In this document: positions 49,200-61,489 of the stretch, one piece after another
Position numbering within the stretch: the first letter of the stretch is position 1
Layout: each line of letters begins with the position of its first letter
Assembly (NCBI RefSeq): GCF_019649055.1
Contig: NW_026570384.1
Coordinates: 1-64,000 of the forward strand
Source: Paramacrobiotus metropolitanus
Taxonomy: Eukaryota; Tardigrada; Eutardigrada; Parachela; Macrobiotidae
DNA length: 64,000 bases
Direction of reading: 5' to 3'
Made by a program: the position numbers and the translations under genes
The notes under the pieces: model-generated
Database searches by the model: none
The model's input: only the letters and a program-made list of their open reading frames with translations
What the model was told of the DNA's origin: nothing

Positions 49200-51591
49200 T
49201 TACGTGGTCCGTAAAAGGAAAAACAGTGTCCAGCAAGAACATGATAAACATGATGAACAATTTCGCATTTCGTACAAAAAGAGTACAAGGGACAACAACA
49301 GTAGAGCAGCAACGCAGTAAAAGACTCGGTGCAGCCTAGTGTTAGTTATAACATACGCGACCTCGTTTGCGTCCCTTGTTCCTTTTCGTAGGTTTAATCG
49401 CCGCTTCTTTATCGTGGTAAGAGGTCACTCGATGTAACTCCATCAGATGCTGCGGAACACCACATTGCATCAGGCGCAATATTCTGCAACGTTTATAACG
49501 TTGTACAGTGCATTAAGACAAAGGCTTCCGTCGTTACCCAAATACTATCAGTGATTAGGCACGATTACCTTGAATTAAAACCAGGAACTATCGAGGTATT
49601 CTTCCGCATTTGTATCAATGACACCCATCGTTTAATCCCCAAATCGAAAGCCGGCACCAATCCTCGATCGCTGCATCCCGAACTATCCACAAAAATACAG
49701 GTAACCGCCACTTTCTGCCGGCTGGTGTCGGCGGCGAGGTCATACAAGTATGCATCAGAATTGTTGGTTTCGTGTATGACAACCTTGGAGGTGAATTTCT
49801 GTACGGCGTCTCTTTGAAATGAATCCATCGGACGTGATACCAAGATATAGTCGGACTGCAGAAAAGACTCGGGACTGTCGAAAGGCAGTGTTGTCGGGTT
49901 AATGCTGAGCGTGGCTGCCAACGATGCGGTAATTATGGTGTAGAAAATAATCAGTGCCCACGACAACCATACCAGGACGACAATGTTGTACGCCGCTACG
50001 TATTTGGATCTGATGATATCAGCTGTAAATTAAAGATCAGCGCCTAATTACATGGCTCACGTTGATAAAATGTTATAGCGATTCCGGTTTCTTAGTAAGG
50101 GATACGGATATCAATATAGTACCCCATCTGTTATGCGTGAAACAGAGTTACCCGTCGCGAATATGGTGTGATAACACATGGTAAATCATCGGGTTTTAGT
50201 TTTACTCATAATAAGTAAGGGACAATTAAGATCTCTACTCAAATATTCTCTGTCTTGTATTGTGAGATACTAGCTTCCCATTAGTATTAGTTACGCTGTA
50301 CGGTATGGTATGATTTCGAAACTTGTAAGGTTAACGGGATGGATTGTCAACAACAGGTGAGCGAGGTGAGTATTGTACTCTGTACATACAGTATTTCGTT
50401 TAGTCCTGTTAAGTACTGTAACCTGGAACCTTGAACAGCAGTCCCAGCTGACAGTAGTGGCATCGTTTGCAGGCGTTAAAGACTGGAGCAACAAGTTTCG
50501 CAAGTAACTGTTGTAAAGCGCGAAGTGTATCCTCGCACATCCCTTTTATCATGTTGGCGGAAATGATCATGAAAATCTGCTGCAACACTGCTGCTCTAAT
50601 GGTAAATTCTCAGTTTTTACTGCGTCACCTTGCTGCACTGCATGGTTGCTGGTTAGTGGCATCTGAACACGGATCCATTGCTGATTATACAAACAAAACT
50701 AGGAAAGTAACTTTCGTATTATGGTTATTATTCTTTGTTGCCATTTTCAATACTTTGAAGTGTTGGTACTGTATTTTAGGCGTTATAGAGTCAGAGCAGC
50801 TAGGTTATCTTGGCACCTCCCTACCTTGGCTGATGACGCTGTAAAAAACTTCCCAATACGTTTTTCCAAAAGCTTTCCACACCGACGGGCTATGCAACTG
50901 ATCAGGTCGCCGTTGCAAGCGGAAGAGCAAGACATTGCTGGCCCAGAAAATAACCAAAATCCACAACGACACCGCGGTGATACCGATCCAGCTGTACTCA
51001 TCAAAACTGTCGGCAATACCGTGCAGGAGTGACTCTGTGCCGCCTTCGATGAGCAACGATTTATGGATGGCCACCTGGTAAGTGCGCACCGTGTAGACGG
51101 ACACCAGATCCCAGTCCGCCAAGCGCGCCGGCGTAATACCTAACGGACATACGCTGACGTTAGCGCGTTGGTTGCTGATGTCGAACGGCGGACCATCTTT
51201 CGACGTGTTGAAGAGTGGGCTGCGTTCAGGAACTAGAACGAACCTGTTTATTCGACAGAACACTTAATGGGCAAGTAAGACAGTTAAGTGACCTTTGTAA
51301 TATATGGCTATGTAGCCGTAGAGGGTTCTCTGAACAGAAATTAATTGCTATGTATAAAAACAAACACAGTTGCAGAATTTACTTTAGATCAAGGAGACCA
51401 GAAATGTGAGAGAGCAGAGAAATGGTCAGTCCGCAGAAGCACAGCGACCCTGGAGGCGATTCATAGCTGTAGGGCGGATAATCAGCTACACTGACAATTA
51501 GCGCATCAGTGGTTGCGCCGTATAATTCCAGAGATGTTGGATCTGAGCATACACGATACGGTAGTGCATCGCATCGCGTCCAGCTGACCAT
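49200..51591 (-). CDS. Short ionotropic glutamate-like receptor (IR), copy 2
   Basis: Five exons, 51591-51383, 51243-50825, 50022-49569, 49483-49362, 49324-49200, sum to 1329 nt (442 residues). Paralogue of the receptor to its left: S1 has ALIVSVADYPPYSYESPPGS and CFCGLTISLL (compare QPPWSFESPPGSGCFCG). M1 is WIGITAVSLWILVIFWASNVLLF, the pore loop YWEVFYSVISQ, M3 VVLVWLSWALIIFYTIITASLAATLS, which keeps a recognisable SLAATLS end. S2 ends GLVPAFDLGIKRWVSLI (compare GFVPAINHVYERFISMF), then LMQCGVPQHL, and M4 is VFYCVAALLLLSLVLFLYE. Intron positions in S1 and the pore match copy 1. The last intron (49361-49325, 37 nt, with a CTAAC branch-like motif but a weak GTCGCG donor) is inferred. No ligand-binding N-terminal domain, no leader at the chosen ATG. 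Confidence 0.8.
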
Positions 51592-52568
51592 CAATGATGT
51601 TGCGCCTGATGTTAACCGTTAACTACAGTAACCACAATATTAATGTCGGTTAGTCATATCGCCACGTTTCGGAAGGCTGGAAGCTGCATGGAATGTCGGA
51701 AAGCAGGTCGAACTCTCTTGTGGAGGGCGCAGACGACAGTCTGGAGTGTTATTAAAGCCAAACAGGCTGAACGTGGCTAACAAATCAGTTACTCAGCAGC
51801 TGCAACATTTGCTTACCACTTTCCGTGCATTAGGGAAATGTCAACATGTCGACGTGCGATAGTGACTGCACCGGAAATCTCTATCAACATATTGTGCGTC
51901 AGATGTTTATCCATGTACTCGTACATATAGATATATTGTATCTGTATTCTGCACAACAATACTGCACCTGAAGTGTTATAGTGCTTTACCTGTAAACAAG
52001 CAGTAGGGTAGCAATCTCAAGTGCACGCCACTGTTACAAAAAATCGTTCTGATTTTCTATAGCTGCAAATGTGGCATTGTTTGATATTCTTTTGGGTCAC
52101 AAGTTCATAACCGTGTATCTGAAACTAACATCGTAACAGCATCACAGCAGTCCAAAAGCACGGAAAATCTCATTTATTTGCGCGTAATTTTTTTGCACTA
52201 ATGAGGTCTTCATCATAAAACAAGCTCAATACCTCAATAGATAACAACAACACTAAATACTAGGAAGCACCGCACAAGAGAGATGAGCAACATCATAATT
52301 TTGATAAAAAGCTTGCAGAAAGATAACTCCACAAAGAAATGCAAATAACAAGGCACCGACATTTGCGCAAACACCGAGGAGAAACCACTGCACCGATCAT
52401 GTATAAACCCACAAAAATATCAATCCTTTGCAGAAGACTTCAAAAATATTTAACAATTTTTGATTGCAAATCTGCTCTGCAGTAAAACACCGTGAGCGAA
52501 AATGTTCGCACGATGACTTCCGGAATGGTGATCACAACAGTCTAATTTTTGTCTTTTAAAATGAGCAT
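51592..52568. other. Intergenic, nothing recognised
   Basis: 5' flank of IR copy 2 and 3' flank of the dicarboxylate carrier gene. AT-rich, no supportable ORF. Confidence 0.5.
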
Positions 52569-55331
52569 CTAAACCACCGTTATGCCAAAGCGCTGTCGTA
52601 ACTGTTCGAGGAAGACGAACGTCAGCACCGTCTGCGGTCCTATCCGCACGAAGGCCGGAATGTAGCCTTTGAAGAAGCCCAGTGGGCCGGCTTTGGCTGT
52701 CTCCTGCACGCAGTGTAGCAGATTCTGCAAGGCAAACAAGAAATGACATCACCGATCGGATTTCCCCGACAAATCAGCACTTGAAGTATCATATTGTCAA
52801 CACTGTTCATAAAGAAATTCGAATGTCGTACTCGATACTGTCCGGCCGCAGCGTTCTGCATGCGAGTCTTGAGAACATCTACGGGAAGTGTAATAGTTGT
52901 TGCAGCGGCGCCCTGAAACAAAACCAAAAATTTGGAAAACGTCAAACCAAGCAGATTATAGAAATACCATAAAAAATTATATAACGACAAATATTAGGGC
53001 AGTTTCGAGAATCGGTCACCTTATTTAAAAATCAGCGAATAGTTAACTGATTAAACGATCAACAAAAAGCATTAAAATACACCCTTAAGAAAGATATGAA
53101 ATCAGACATTATTTCTAAAATTTCCAAAACCTTCGAAAAACGACTCTTTTCAATGAACTGGAAAAACAAAAGACTGAACACAACAATGAATCTGCTAAAA
53201 TCAGTTAAACACGAATTCCAATATTTAGAATATTACTCTGGTGCGATACGCTTTTATGCAAAGATAAAACCATAACACAAGCCTCAATAAGAAAAGCCGA
53301 GAGCATATTTTAAAAAACAAACAATGAACGTACCGCCATAGAACTGGCCAATAAATGCGTTGGAACCGTATCGCTAAACCATCCCGTCACCAGCAACATT
53401 TGCTTGAATTGATCATAAAAAGACAACTGTCCGATGGTCATGAACACCGCCCGCACCACCACCATGGACGATCCCCGCCACAGCCGCGTCACGCCCTCTT
53501 CCCGCGACACCCGCACCAACCCATCCACGGCGTGCTTATAATTTCTTCGCTGCTCCACCAGCACCTTGCTGTCGTTCTGCATACGAACATTGATCAAATC
53601 GGCCGGGGCACCTACAAAGCCGCCCACTCCCCCGGCTGTCCCGGCGTACAGGCATTTGGCCAGGAAGGATACGTGTTCCGTGGGATCTCTGGGTTTCAGG
53701 GCTTGGTAGATGCCGAACCGCGCCGTTGAGTATGTTAACTGCAAAATGAAACATCAGAATTACTAAAACAAAAATTAATAAATACCGAACCAAAACACTA
53801 ACCGCAGGAGGGTTAAACTCGTAAAAGTTGCGCACCATTTTACATATGATCACCTTGGGGCCATCGCATTATCCTCATAAATTCAACATGCATAATAATA
53901 AAACGGTAGAAATTAGGCGTGGATGATCTATAGTTAATCCAGTAACTAGACTTTCTATAAACCAGGTGCTCGGTGATTACTGTGGCGGGTGGCCTATAGG
54001 TAACAGCCAAATCCGAATGGAAAAATCTACATGAATCGATGTCGGATAACAATACCGGTTTACACCTCATTACTAAAGTACAATTTCACATACCTGTCGC
54101 AACAACGATGCGCTTATGCCATTGTAGAGCGCTAAGAATCCCTGATTTTGCACGATATTTTTTGTCAAAGAAATGATGGACATTTTGACTTCCGGTACTG
54201 CCGTGCCCGTGGCAGAATGGCTGGCTGTTTGCAGCTGAACCTGCAAAGACGTTTATTTATCTATCTGCATAATCGCCGATTGCATCACACGCTGCATCCG
54301 GAGGAAAGAGAAGGAAGATTCGAATAAACCACCGAGAAATATTTTTGGTTCACAAATACTTAACTCATAAATGAAATTAAGTACTAAAATATTGATGCAA
54401 ATATGTGGTGTTCTTTACCAACACACTGAAAGCTAAATTTTCTCGCAAATTTTCATACCAAAACAGATTTATGTAGTCCTTTTTTCAAAACCAACCATAT
54501 GGTACGATAGTACAGTACTTGTCATCGTAGGTACAATACGTTGTACTGTACGTACACTAGTATGTTGTGGACGCACAACATAAGCAAGTAAGTTACTGTA
54601 AGTACTGCATAAAAATTAAAAATGTTTTACGATTATTAAGTCCGTTAATACCTCGTATTTTTAAAAAACATTATCATCTAATTTACATTACGTAAACAAG
54701 ATGATTACTTCAAACATGATGATTACATGATGATTACATTACGTAAACAAGATGATTTATATAGATATGATAGTTCTTTTGTTTTGTTATGCTGGTCTTG
54801 CTAAAAAATGCAAGCAAGAAAAGCACAAATAATCTGTTGGAGAAAATTACTAAAAATAAATAAAAGAAAACCGTAATTTCTACCGGCAGAAACCGTTTAA
54901 TCCCATTCCTATGACCACGCACTTTGCGTTACATCCAAATAATGCATTATAGAAACATGCTAGCATTATTAGTAGTAACGCACCTTAACGAGATCGAATG
55001 GATGCGTGAAACAGGCCGCCATGGCCGAAGCCAGTCCGCCGTGATACCATTTCTCCTTGCGCTTCACCACCGCAACTTTATCTGTCTCCACACCCTTCTC
55101 CGGCTGCTTTCTCGCTTCCCCGGAGGAGAAATGCACCGGAGTCGGTCCAGCGCTGGTCGCGCCAGCCTGCTCCCCATCGCGAGGCGTGCCAGGGGCCTTA
55201 ATCGCGGGAGAAAGGTGCGCTTCGCGAGGGACTTGTTGCGCCTGTGCAATGACGCGCAGCCACGGCCAGATGGGTCGCGGAGCGTATTCTCCACTGTGTG
55301 CTGCTGTGACACGGCGCTGAATGGTGTCCAT
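52569..55331 (-). CDS. SLC25A10: Mitochondrial dicarboxylate carrier (SLC25A10-like)
   Basis: Exchanges malate or succinate for phosphate, sulfate or thiosulfate across the inner mitochondrial membrane. Five exons, 55331-54984, 54240-54094, 53738-53334, 52912-52832, 52724-52569, all joined in phase 0; 1137 nt, 378 residues. The three carrier signatures are present: THPFDLVKV, GAPADLINVRMQN and TLPVDVLKTRMQN. Family-specific stretches include WYHGGLAS, LALYNGISASLLRQ, QRRNYKHAVDGLVRVSREEG and the end VLTFVFLEQLRQRFGI. The N-terminus is unusual: about 95 residues (MDTIQRRVTAAHSGEYAPRP ... KVAVVKRKEK) precede the usual start of the carrier, where relatives have under ten. ATG 55331 is the only ATG in this frame ahead of the carrier fold. 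Confidence 0.95.
54683..54757. repeat. 24-bp direct repeat pair in carrier intron 1
   Basis: TTACATTACGTAAACAAGATGATT (start TTACATTACGTAAAC) occurs exactly at 54683-54706 and 54734-54757, with ATGATGATTACATGATGATTACAT between. Confidence 0.8.
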
Positions 55332-56352
55332 TGTGTGCAGAAATAATATTGGTGTTGTGGATGAGAAAACAGGAGACAATGGCGAGGCAGCACGGAGAAT
55401 GGGTGACAACGTGTTGCGACTGTTTATAGTTTATCGACGGATGTTCTCGATCTGGCACACAGCCAGACGTTGAATAGTCTGCAACAGCTGACAGGGTGGC
55501 GTGGCGGGCCGAAGATACAGTACATAACCGGAAATGCTGTACGAGTACGGAAATGCCGGATATGCTGCATGTCCCGCGTTAATGTCAGCAGCTACCGAAG
55601 CTTACTTATAAATGTCCAACAATTGAGGGTACATACCTTTAAGTTTTAGGTTTTACGTCAAACCGTTTCGGAATCATGCGATATTGTTAAGTTAAACTCG
55701 ATAAATTTCACTTACATAATCAAGAATTTAAACCAACGAAAGAAGCAGATTACTTACTGTAATTTACATTAATTTTACAGTACCATTGGAAGTATTGTAC
55801 ACTGTGCAATTGAGTGCCCTTGAGTTTGCAGTTGTTTTCGATTCTCACTCCTTCGCTTCAATTGCGGCATTTCAATTTGTTCGATTCGATTAAAGGTTCG
55901 GGAGAGTATGTATTCTAACATTACTCGAATACCGTACATTGAAACTCGTTCCTTATGACACATTAAATGGTCAACGTGTCAGTGTCATGATAACTGGCAA
56001 TTAATCGTAATTCGTGAGTACAATACATACTGTAACTCCATGTTTCCAACTGCTACGTAGGGCAGGCATTAAAAGAGTGTTTATTGAATTATTTCGTCCA
56101 GATTTCCAGATCCATACTTTTTATTGTAGAATATCACGGACCGGCGTGGATCAACAGATAATAACAAAATGCAACAACGAATTCTTTTGATCCAATCCAC
56201 TATTAAATGCACACAAATAAAAATATTAACAAATGGTATAGTGCAGTCTCCACTCTCCAGACATGGAGCTCCATCAATATTCAAAAACAGTTCTAAAACT
56301 TCAACGGAAAGTTCTAAAGCGCTGGCAAGTTTCGTGTGGATGCCGCTGGCGT
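55332..56352. other. Intergenic, nothing recognised
   Basis: Promoter side of the dicarboxylate carrier and 3' side of PCID2. No supportable ORF. Confidence 0.5.
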
Positions 56353-59300
56353 TTAGCCTTTCCGCAATGATGGAAAGGCGTCGGTTTTCGATACAACGAC
56401 CTTCTTCTGCGCCCAGGACACGTAGGCTTTAACCAGCTCCTACAACAGCCACATAAGTCAACAAAGGAAAAACAATGCCACTGCTACGATACTGAATTTA
56501 TCTATCCACGTATGCCTGAAAACCTGCTTAGCATCCAATATGCCTCGACATATGAGCATTTTTACAACAGCTAGAATTGCTAGCAATTAGTGTATCCGCT
56601 AACAGCAACCTCCCTGGCTTTCCATTTGTTGCAACAATTTACCTCGCCAATGAGATTAACCACAATGCACTCCGCATCGGCATCGGTGGGCATCTGTCCC
56701 AGCGCATCCCGATCAGCTTCATTGGCGCCGACGGATGTACGGTAGCCCGCCACCCGCAAGGCTACCGTCAAATCCGAAACGGCGATGATGTGCGCTTTTT
56801 GCACTTTCCATCTGCAGAATGGTGCGATTAATTGTGATAACCGAGATAACAGGCATTGGAGAAAATTTACAGTACTAGATTATCTATGGGAAGTTAAGGT
56901 GTTTAAAATAAACAGCTCCTTAAAATTTTCGCACAAAATCGGATACCGAAAATCACCCCAAAACTATTTCCGTGATCACTAATGATGTTTCGAGATACGA
57001 GCCCCAGTGTAAACTGTAACCGTAGTGTAACGGTAGCAAACTCGTAACCCGTGCCAATTACATTACTGACTTATAGTTCACACTACGAATTCCCAACGCT
57101 CATTGATTAAGTTCTGCATGCATTTTAACAATAAATTTAACAATTAAACCAGACAAAAGGCTGAGCTGCGCACTTACAATTTTCGGAAGACATGCCGGAA
57201 CATGATCAAACGTAGATTATCAATCAGATAGAATATGCTCCAGCGAATATAGTCCCGCTCATTATCATCGCGTGCTCGCTGGAATAAACTGATATCGGCG
57301 CGCTGCAGTGCTTGCACAATGCCTGTAAACTGTGCCAAGCCATATTTCCGCAAGATTTCTTCCGAAGGTCGAACATCCTAAGAAATTTTAAACGTAATCA
57401 ATCCACACAGAATCCATTACAGACAGGTAAGCAGAGACATGTCAGAATTTAAACGAAGAGACTTCGTCTTTACGCTTCCAGCTATACGCTGCATCTTAGC
57501 GCGCAATTCAGGCTGCTATTTTGTACAGTTGACTGTACAAATAACAGAACAGCAAACTCTTTGCACTCCATCGTCCGGTGGGCAGCAGTCCAGAATGGAT
57601 TTTCTGCGGAAATTCAGGCTCAGCCAAAACGTAGTCGCCCTCCACCACGGCCAACTTGTACGTCAGGGATTCGGTCTAACTTTCAGATAATGGTCAAAGA
57701 TTCGCTCGGCCAAAAAGTATAAATACAAAAATTTTCTTCATCTCATTTTCAAGAACAGACAACTGTAACCTAGTGTAAATAACAAATTCTAACCAAAATC
57801 ACATATTTTCAGATAATACAACAAAGATCTTCACAGTCAACAGAACTCCTCTGCATTGCAGAATAAATTTAACCAATTAACCAACACGGCGTACAAAATA
57901 ATTGGAATCCCGAAACACAGCAAACGTTGATTACCAATGGCAAAGCACGTAGCAAATAAACAGTATATGCCCTACAGTGCAACAGTGGTAAACTGTGATA
58001 TTTCCGCAAGATTAGGTCGAACATCCTAAGAAATTTTAAACGTAATCAATCCATACAGAATCCATTACAGACAGGTAAGCAGAGACATGTCAGAATGTAA
58101 ACGAAGAGACTTCGTCTTTACGCTTCCAGCTAGACGCTGCATCTTTTCTTCCCAGCAAAAGTTTTCGCGAAATTCAGGCTGCTATTTTGTACAGTTGACT
58201 GTACAAATAACAGAACAGCAAAACTGTCAAAGTTAAAGTCTTAAGGGAACCCGTGCACGTACCAGTCGTAACCGGAGCGGCACTAGCAGTCGCAGAATGG
58301 ATTTGATATTATTAGGAAACTGCTTGGAGCAGCGTTGGTAGGCGATCGTCAGCTTCTGCTCAGCCAAAACGTAGTCGCCCTCCACCACGGCCAACTTGCC
58401 GGCGAAGTAGTAGAACGTCACCACTTGGGATGCCGGACATCGGTCTAACACTTTCAGATTCTCAATGGTCCGCACCAGCGGCTTGCACAGATTCGCTCGG
58501 CCCGTCTGAAAAGTATAAATACTTTTAAAAAATTTTCTTCATCTCATTTTTCAACGAATAGGAATGACAGAGAACAACTGTACAGGCTACCTGTAAATAA
58601 CAAATTCTAAAACCGAAATCACAATATTTTCAGAGTAATACAGCAAAGATCTTCACAGTCAACAGAACTCCTCTGCTACTTGCAGAATCATAATTTATAA
58701 CCAAATTAACCAATGACGGGTACATAAGGGTTACAAAATAATTGGAATCTTACTCGAAAACACAGCCGAAACAGTTGATTGACCAATGGCACCAAAGCAC
58801 GTTTCTTCGATACTTCCTCCGCTGCCCCCCTAAATAAACAGTACTTATGTTTACACCCTACAAGTGCATGACAGTGTTAGTACTTGCATACTATTACAGC
58901 GTTAATTACAAAAACTGGCAAAAGCTGCACAGCTGAATGCAGCGACAATTTTGGGTCCTTAATGGCTTAATGCATATAAACATCTGTATCACTCGTGCAG
59001 ACCGGTCGCATAATGTTTGACTACACAAAAAAACTGAGACTGGTAAAAATTTTTCATTGCTCACGTCCAGACTTGTGGGCAACATATAAAAACACTCTTT
59101 AAACAATTTTTACACCGAAAAAACGTTTGTTCAGTTCGCAAGTATTATACAGCAAAAAAACAACTAAACTTTCAATGCTTTCTTGTTGTTTTAAAATGTA
59201 CATAACTCTAGTCGAAAACCTTCAAAGATTCAGTAAAAGCAGTAAAAGGCAAAAACAGTGGAAATATGGAATATAGTAGCAATAAATAACCTGTATCGAT

Positions 59301-60782
59301 AAATCCAAAGTAATATCCACTATCTTGAATACTTATATTTCTACCTACTTTTCAGCAGCGCAGGTGCGGACGATGGTTTGAATCATATTGAAAGCCCGAT
59401 CGATGCTGGACGTCTGCCCATCAGTGTTCAACATTAACTGGTCGCACTAAACCAAACAAAGACCAATATATCGTACTGCCCAACTACGTAGCAGAAGGGA
59501 AAATTGTATGAATTTCCTCGCCCACCTTCAGCGCCAAGGATGTGAGATCACGTGCCACCGTATTGATGACCGGCAAATACCAGGGAAGATCGTCACTGGG
59601 CAGTTTCGGCAGGGAAGCAGCAACAATCCTGCATGGGCAAACCGCGATGATTTCCAAACTCAGCGAATTAGTATTTTAACATAAACTATTTCACAAGCCC
59701 TCAGAAAACGACGGCCATAAGGGGCATTTACAATGGGAAAATTTCTTTAGCCATCGTTATGAAGACTACGAGTACACCATTGTCGATCACGGTTCAAGAA
59801 TTGTGATTAATTTTTTTATCAGCACTATATTCTAGATTACTCCAGATTATGCTGAACAGCAAGGTCTAACACGTAATTACGTATCTTGTAACCGTTATCA
59901 ATTTTAAGCCACTCAGTATTTGGGAACTGCTTCATTTACATTTTCCGACACTTGAGCAAACTGCAATAACCGGCTTACTTGGCCATCTCCTCTTGGTAGT
60001 TGAAGGCGCTCTGGTGGTCCTGTCGGCTGAGGTAGTAGACCACCTTCAGGTGGCAGGAGACGGTGTTCATGTACTGCTTGCCCAGCGCGTGCAGCGTGTG
60101 CAGCTCCGACGGCTCCGGCGAATTCTCCGCTTCCGCCTCGCACAGATCCGTGCTCAGCAGACGATCGGCGTGCCCGTCCATCAGACTGATCATACTCTGC
60201 CGGAAACACCAGGCCACCATAAGAAAAAAACATAAATGCTTGCAAGCCATATTACTCCAAAAGCGGAAACGAAAGCGTTTAATCATTTAACAGAAAACAG
60301 TTTAATGCACTTACAATTTCTACTTCGAAAAAGCTCGGGAAAAGTATGAAAAATCAAGAAGTACAGCAACAGAGCACTCAAATATAATCCGGAATTTTAC
60401 ATTAATGGCATCGTTGACAATGCACATTTTTTTCGTAAGCGTAAGTCTTTAGCATCATGATTATAAACTGTGCTAAAAATAAAAACAAATAAATTCAGCA
60501 GACGTTCAATTACCGAGAACTCGGTACCATCCATCTGACTGAAGGCTTGCAGAAGCTGAAGGAAAGAACAGAACAAACGGTTACATGTAGTAGAACGACC
60601 GACTTCATCTATGTGATTCAGGAACAGCAAGTTAAAAGTACTTCAAATGCATATAATTCTCCCATCCTCACCTAAACCTCCGCAAACCTACGTACCTCTT
60701 CCACATATTTGCCAACACTGTAATGCTGTGGTTGACTCCATCGCGATGCATTGTGCGCACCGCGGCCCTGATTCCGCAGCAT
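56353..60782 (-). CDS. PCID2: PCI domain-containing protein 2 (Thp1/TREX-2 subunit)
   Basis: Subunit of the nuclear-pore-associated TREX-2 complex that couples transcription to mRNA export. Ten exons in order: 60782-60696, 60555-60514, 60196-59979, 59628-59526, 59446-59349, 58829-58754, 58505-58263, 57377-57178, 56811-56643, 56439-56353; 1323 nt, 440 residues, all phases consistent (human protein about 399). Family matches along the length: SKKRALVPLVNQLFRLCFR, ANLCKPLVRTIE, VVTFYYFAGKLAVVEGDYVL, AEQKLTIAYQRCSKQFPNN, LRKYGLAQF, YIRWSIFYLIDNLRLIMFRH, and the winged-helix end ECIVVNLIGEELVKAYVS .. KVVVSKTDAFPSL. Exon 6 uses a TTTAG acceptor before a run of G. Intron 7 (57378-58262) contains a decayed copy of the gene's own exons. 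Confidence 0.95.
57379..58037 (-). pseudogene. Decayed internal duplicate of PCID2 exons 6-8
   Basis: Inside intron 7. Minus-strand order is a fragment of exon 8 (57985-58028), then a degenerate exon 6 (about 57909-57963) and a degenerate exon 7 (about 57557-57713), together with recognisable copies of the introns between them. For example, the segment starting CATCCTAAGAAATTTTAAAC at 57374 recurs at 58022. Compared with the intact copy (58038-58860), the differences are mostly short deletions spread throughout, so exon 7 shrinks from 243 to about 155 bases and its frame is destroyed. A real tandem duplication that decayed, or an error-rich gap-filled stretch of assembly, would both look like this. 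Confidence 0.75.
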
Positions 60783-61489
60783 AGCTGGCTGTTATAACCC
60801 ACGCGTGTTCAAATTAAATCACACACATAAACAGCGGGGTCGCTGGAACGCGACCTGACTTCTGTAGCTGCGATAAATTTCTGATAGATCATGAATTATA
60901 AATACACAATTATACACTGTAATCGCAAATTTATAAAATCAGTCAACTGTATACACTGCCAGTCTGATTCTGAAGCAGTAGGATAGGTATTCACGGAGCT
61001 GGCGCGACACGGCTTTTTGATTTTTTTGCACAGTTAAACTTGGCAACCGCCCATGAAAGCAGCATCAGTTTCACTCCAGGCCGTTATCGCTCATGGTGGG
61101 CTAGCCGCTAGCTCATAAATCTGCTCTGACCGAAGATCTAGTCTAACTAAAACTTCATAAATTCTACACTGAAAAGAACTTTAAGATTTCTGGTTGCGTT
61201 TTCTACCACGTAGCGAAGTGTACTCTCGGGAAGAGATAAACTGAGTCATTTTCGGTCCAGCTTTTCAGTTTCGGTTTCAGTCTTCCATTCCACGATTCCA
61301 CGGTTTTCCTTTTTCTCATTTAATATACATATTTTATGATTTATGTACATACTTTGGTTTTCCTAACATACACATAAATGCATCGCTGCATAACATTATA
61401 AAAAGAAATCCCAAAACAGATCATCACAAATCAAAAACACCCAACAAACTTCCAGACTACACCGGTCCGACACAACCGAACATGTACTA
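60783..61489. other. Intergenic, PCID2 promoter and channel 3' UTR
   Basis: No supportable ORF. AT-rich, with no notable repeat. Confidence 0.5.
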
